Positions 5,822-6,884 of a stretch of 6,884 bases of DNA are shown piece by piece. The notes beneath the pieces were generated by a model. It saw nothing but the letters and a program-made list of their open reading frames with translations, made no database searches and was not told where the DNA came from. A program made the translations under genes and the position numbers. Source of the stretch: Candidatus Atribacteria bacterium (GTDB taxonomy: Bacteria; Atribacterota; Atribacteria; Atribacterales; Atribacteraceae); assembly GCA_026390275.1 (NCBI GenBank), contig JAPLGF010000124.1, forward strand, positions 1 to 6,884, given 5' to 3'. Position 1 is the stretch's first letter; every line of letters begins with the position of its first letter.

Positions 5822-6884
5822 ATGAACAAACATCCCTCTTTCATTCACCAGGTGAAAGGTTTTATTCGAGAACATTCTTTGATTTGTGCTCATGACCGGA
5901 TTCTGGTGGCCTTTTCGGGTGGTCCGGATTCGACCGCCCTGACGGAAGCCCTCTTGACTCTCAAACCGGAAATCGATTTTCAAATGGCTCTTTTTCATCT
6001 CAACCACGGCTTACGGGGTGAGGAATCGGTTCGTGATGAACTTTTCTGTCAAAGCTGGGCTCAATGGCAGGGAATCGACCTCTTCATCGAACACTGTGAT
6101 GTCTGTCGGTACCATCAGGACCATCACGCACTATCTTTGGAAGAAGCCGCCCGGGAGGTGCGATACCAGATGCTGCAACGGGTGGCAGAGAGATGGAAGG
6201 CAACCAAAATCGCTTTGGGTCACCAGGCCGATGATCAGACCGAGACGGTCTTGATGAATATCATTCGCGGATGTGGAATAGACGGCCTGCGGGGGATGGC
6301 TCCGGAAAAAGAGATGTACATTCGGCCACTTCTCACCTGCCGCCGGGAGGATATTATGGATTTCCTCCGACAACGTGGTATCCCCTTCGTTGATGATTCC
6401 ACCAATCAGGATACCCGCTTTCTTCGGAATCGGATCCGCCACCGTTTGCTTCCCCTCCTGCGTGACGAGTACAATCCCGGAATCGACGATTCCCTGATCC
6501 GCCTGGCCTTCAATATCCAGGAAACACTGGTTCTGGGTCATTCTCTGCCGGTTAAACAATTGGGAGAATTCTTTTCTCTTCCCCTCGCCTCCCTGGCCGG
6601 GTTATCAATCGGAGAAAAAGATCGCTTGATTCGGGATTATGTCCAGACGGTAAAGGGGGATTTGAGGCATATATCTCGTGAACACATTCGAAGTATCCTT
6701 TATCTGGCGGGAAAGGGGAAAGGAGAGACCATACTCCCTGGAGAATTGAAAATCTGGATCCATGATCAATCGCTGTATGCCCGGATAGGAGATATTTTGT
6801 TCGCCACTGTACCCCAGTGGTCCTATCCACTTCAGTTTCCGGGAAGGAACGATATTCCCGAGATCGGACTCTGTATCGAATTCC
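5822..6884 (+). CDS. tilS: tRNA(Ile)-lysidine synthetase, 3' end cut by the window
   Basis: Ligates lysine to C34 of tRNA-Ile(CAU) with ATP, changing the codon read from AUG to AUA; essential in most bacteria. The visible 354 residues are open to the window edge; the family is usually 430-480 long, so the C-terminal part is missing only because of the window. Seen: the PP-loop SGGPDS at 32-37, HLNHGLRG at 59-66, EEAAREVRY at 107-115, GHQADDQTET at 133-142 and IIRGCGIDGLRGM after it, then RPLL and the DDSTNQDTRFLRNRIRH segment, all standard TilS signatures. The ATG at 5822 is the only in-frame start before the ATP loop that fits. Its ribosome site is weak (GGGG at 5805-5808, 13 bases away), suggesting low or coupled translation. 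It lies 51 bases behind tRNA-Met and likely shares its promoter. Confidence 0.95.
   Translation, partial: MNKHPSFIHQVKGFIREHSLICAHDRILVAFSGGPDSTALTEALLTLKPEIDFQMALFHLNHGLRGEESVRDELFCQSWAQWQGIDLFIEHCDVCRYHQDHHALSLEEAAREVRYQMLQRVAERWKATKIALGHQADDQTETVLMNIIRGCGIDGLRGMAPEKEMYIRPLLTCRREDIMDFLRQRGIPFVDDSTNQDTRFLRNRIRHRLLPLLRDEYNPGIDDSLIRLAFNIQETLVLGHSLPVKQLGEFFSLPLASLAGLSIGEKDRLIRDYVQTVKGDLRHISREHIRSILYLAGKGKGETILPGELKIWIHDQSLYARIGDILFATVPQWSYPLQFPGRNDIPEIGLCIEF

Noticed and set aside
6131..6559. 142-codon minus-strand frame inside tilS
   Set aside because: It is the antisense shadow of conserved TilS motifs and has no recognisable domain.
1..6884. CRISPR array, phage or insertion sequence
   Set aside because: No spaced direct repeats, no transposase or integrase motifs, and no terminal inverted repeats of IS size were seen.

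Overview
The window looks like chromosomal DNA of an anaerobic bacterium of moderate GC content. A one-iron superoxide reductase supports anaerobiosis. A TtuA/Ncs6-type tRNA thiolase, a family common in thermophilic lineages, and Shine-Dalgarno-led, tightly packed genes are consistent with groups such as Atribacterota, Thermotogota or thermophilic Clostridia. That assignment is inference; nothing here fixes the phylum.

Left part (1-3870, + strand): a carbohydrate (polyol) operon. It holds a zinc-dependent medium-chain dehydrogenase cut by the window edge, a second dehydrogenase of the galactitol-1-phosphate 5-dehydrogenase (GatD) type, a ketose-phosphate 3-epimerase of the Rpe/AlsE family, and a metal-dependent amidohydrolase-fold enzyme. 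Gaps are 2 bp, a 7-bp overlap and 20 bp, so the four are almost certainly cotranscribed from a promoter outside the window. The two dehydrogenases carry opposite cofactor signatures (NADP-like QRS and NAD-like Asp). Together the genes suggest oxidation or interconversion of a sugar alcohol or its phosphate, then C3 epimerisation. The substrate cannot be read from the sequence.

Middle part (3855-4929, - strand): a ttuA-like tRNA 2-thiolation gene with a forced TTG start. Directly behind it, on the same strand and slightly overlapping its stop, is an open frame encoding only the last ~57 residues of an acetate kinase. The rest of ackA is absent, so this is a truncated remnant marking a rearrangement breakpoint. 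It converges on the amidohydrolase gene with a 16-bp overlap.

Right part (4930-6884, + strand): a divergent intergenic region with a good promoter for a superoxide reductase gene, whose last ~15 codons and stop lie inside a GC-rich imperfect palindrome. After a 186-bp stretch without a convincing gene, a strong promoter drives an elongator-type tRNA-Met(CAT) with encoded CCA. This is followed by tilS (tRNA-Ile lysidine synthetase), which runs off the right edge. Two PP-loop tRNA-modifying enzymes thus lie within 2 kb of each other, separated by the oxidative-defence gene.
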